In this document: positions 6,167 to 6,420 of the stretch, in pieces | How the letters are laid out: every line of letters starts with the position of its first letter | Numbering within the stretch: position 1 is the first letter of the stretch | DNA from: Cytophagales bacterium | Lineage (GTDB): Bacteria; Bacteroidota; Bacteroidia; Cytophagales; MED-G16 | Length of the DNA stretch: 6,420 nt | Direction of reading: 5' to 3' | Assembly (NCBI GenBank): GCA_029940715.1 | Contig: JAPYTU010000083.1 | Location: 1-6,420 of the forward strand | Program-made: the position numbers and the translations under genes | Notes under the pieces: generated by a model | Told to the model about the DNA's origin: nothing | Database searches by the model: none | What the model saw: the letters and a program-made list of their open reading frames with translations, nothing else

Positions 6167-6420
6167 ATGAAAAATATAACATTAACAACTCTACTATTAT
6201 TTATTACTATTGCAACATTTTCTCAAACAGCTACAACTTATTTTAGTCCAATAGCTAGTCCTCAGGCAATCGTTAGTCAAAATGTTGGTATGACAAAAAT
6301 TTCCATTAACTACTCATCACCAGGCGTTAAAGGAAGAAAAATTTTTGGAGAACTTGTGCCATATGACCAAATATGGAGAGCTGGCGCAAATAGTCCTACA
6401 AAAATTACATTTAGTACTAG
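6167..6420 (+). CDS. DUF2911 secreted protein, N-terminal part (runs off the window)
   Basis: The first 84 codons of a gene that continues past the window end. The protein begins with a signal peptide, MKNITLTTLLLFITIATFSQ (1-20), whose Ser-Gln end before TATTY is typical of Bacteroidota. The mature part shows the DUF2911 hallmark: SQNVGMTKISINYSSPGVKG (37-56), then RKIFGELVPYDQIWRAGAN (57-75), with the conserved KGRxIFG and VWRxGAN-like elements. The function of DUF2911 is not established; members are exported or lipid-anchored and sometimes carry C-terminal repeats, which cannot be seen here. The ATG at 6167 is 37 nt after the nucleotidyltransferase stop, across an A-rich leader (CAATAAAATAAATCCT) without a Shine-Dalgarno sequence. 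It may be cotranscribed or have its own promoter; I see no terminator in the gap. Confidence 0.92.
   Translation, partial: MKNITLTTLLLFITIATFSQTATTYFSPIASPQAIVSQNVGMTKISINYSSPGVKGRKIFGELVPYDQIWRAGANSPTKITFST

Noticed and set aside
1..6420. Mobile element, CRISPR array, tRNA/rRNA or defence system
   Set aside because: No transposase, integrase, direct-repeat array, structured RNA or defence domain was recognised; gene content reads as ordinary chromosome.

Overview
The window is an AT-rich (roughly 30% GC by eye), densely coded piece of a bacterial chromosome. It most resembles a streamlined marine member of the Bacteroidota (Flavobacteriia-like). The reasons are low GC, A-rich leaders without Shine-Dalgarno sequences, a DUF2911 secreted protein with a signal peptide ending in 'TFSQ', a cysteine followed by acidic residues like a Bacteroidota lipoprotein export signal, and a nucleotidyltransferase of a type common in that phylum. 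Marinimicrobia-type marine bacteria are an alternative. The assignment is inference from gene content only.

Layout. Positions 1-4573 hold five genes on the minus strand. In transcription order they are a sodium:solute symporter (SSS) family protein (4573-2801), a YwaF/TMEM164-related membrane protein (2790-2095), and the three-gene proton-translocating NAD(P) transhydrogenase pntA1 (2064-991), pntA2 (985-671) and pntB (671 to beyond position 1). Spacings are 10 nt, 30 nt, 5 nt and a 1-nt overlap, so one transcript is plausible. A 124-nt intergenic region (4574-4697) separates this block from three plus-strand genes: a small exported, cysteine-containing protein of unknown function (4698-5216), a sugar-phosphate-type nucleotidyltransferase (start best placed at TTG 5218, end 6129), and the first 84 codons of a DUF2911 protein (6167 to beyond 6420). 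No stretch over 300 bases lacks a gene. I see no RNA gene, mobile element, CRISPR array or origin.

How the genes relate. The pnt genes encode the membrane complex that uses the proton gradient to reduce NADP+ with NADH. The symporter probably uses a Na+ gradient to import an unknown solute, and the YwaF-like protein may be a membrane acyltransferase by analogy with TMEM164. These three are linked by spacing and strand, but no shared pathway is demonstrable. The plus-strand genes combine a cytoplasmic enzyme of nucleotide-sugar (or similar) activation with two exported proteins, which loosely suggests an envelope theme.

Most of the window is ordinary. The points most worth a second look are the close linkage of the YwaF-like protein to the symporter, the exported orphan protein, the non-ATG starts (GTG for pntB, TTG or GTG for the nucleotidyltransferase), a 7-bp perfect hairpin just before pntA2, and the Asn that replaces the E. 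coli beta-His91 in PntB. I found no convincing undescribed multi-gene system.
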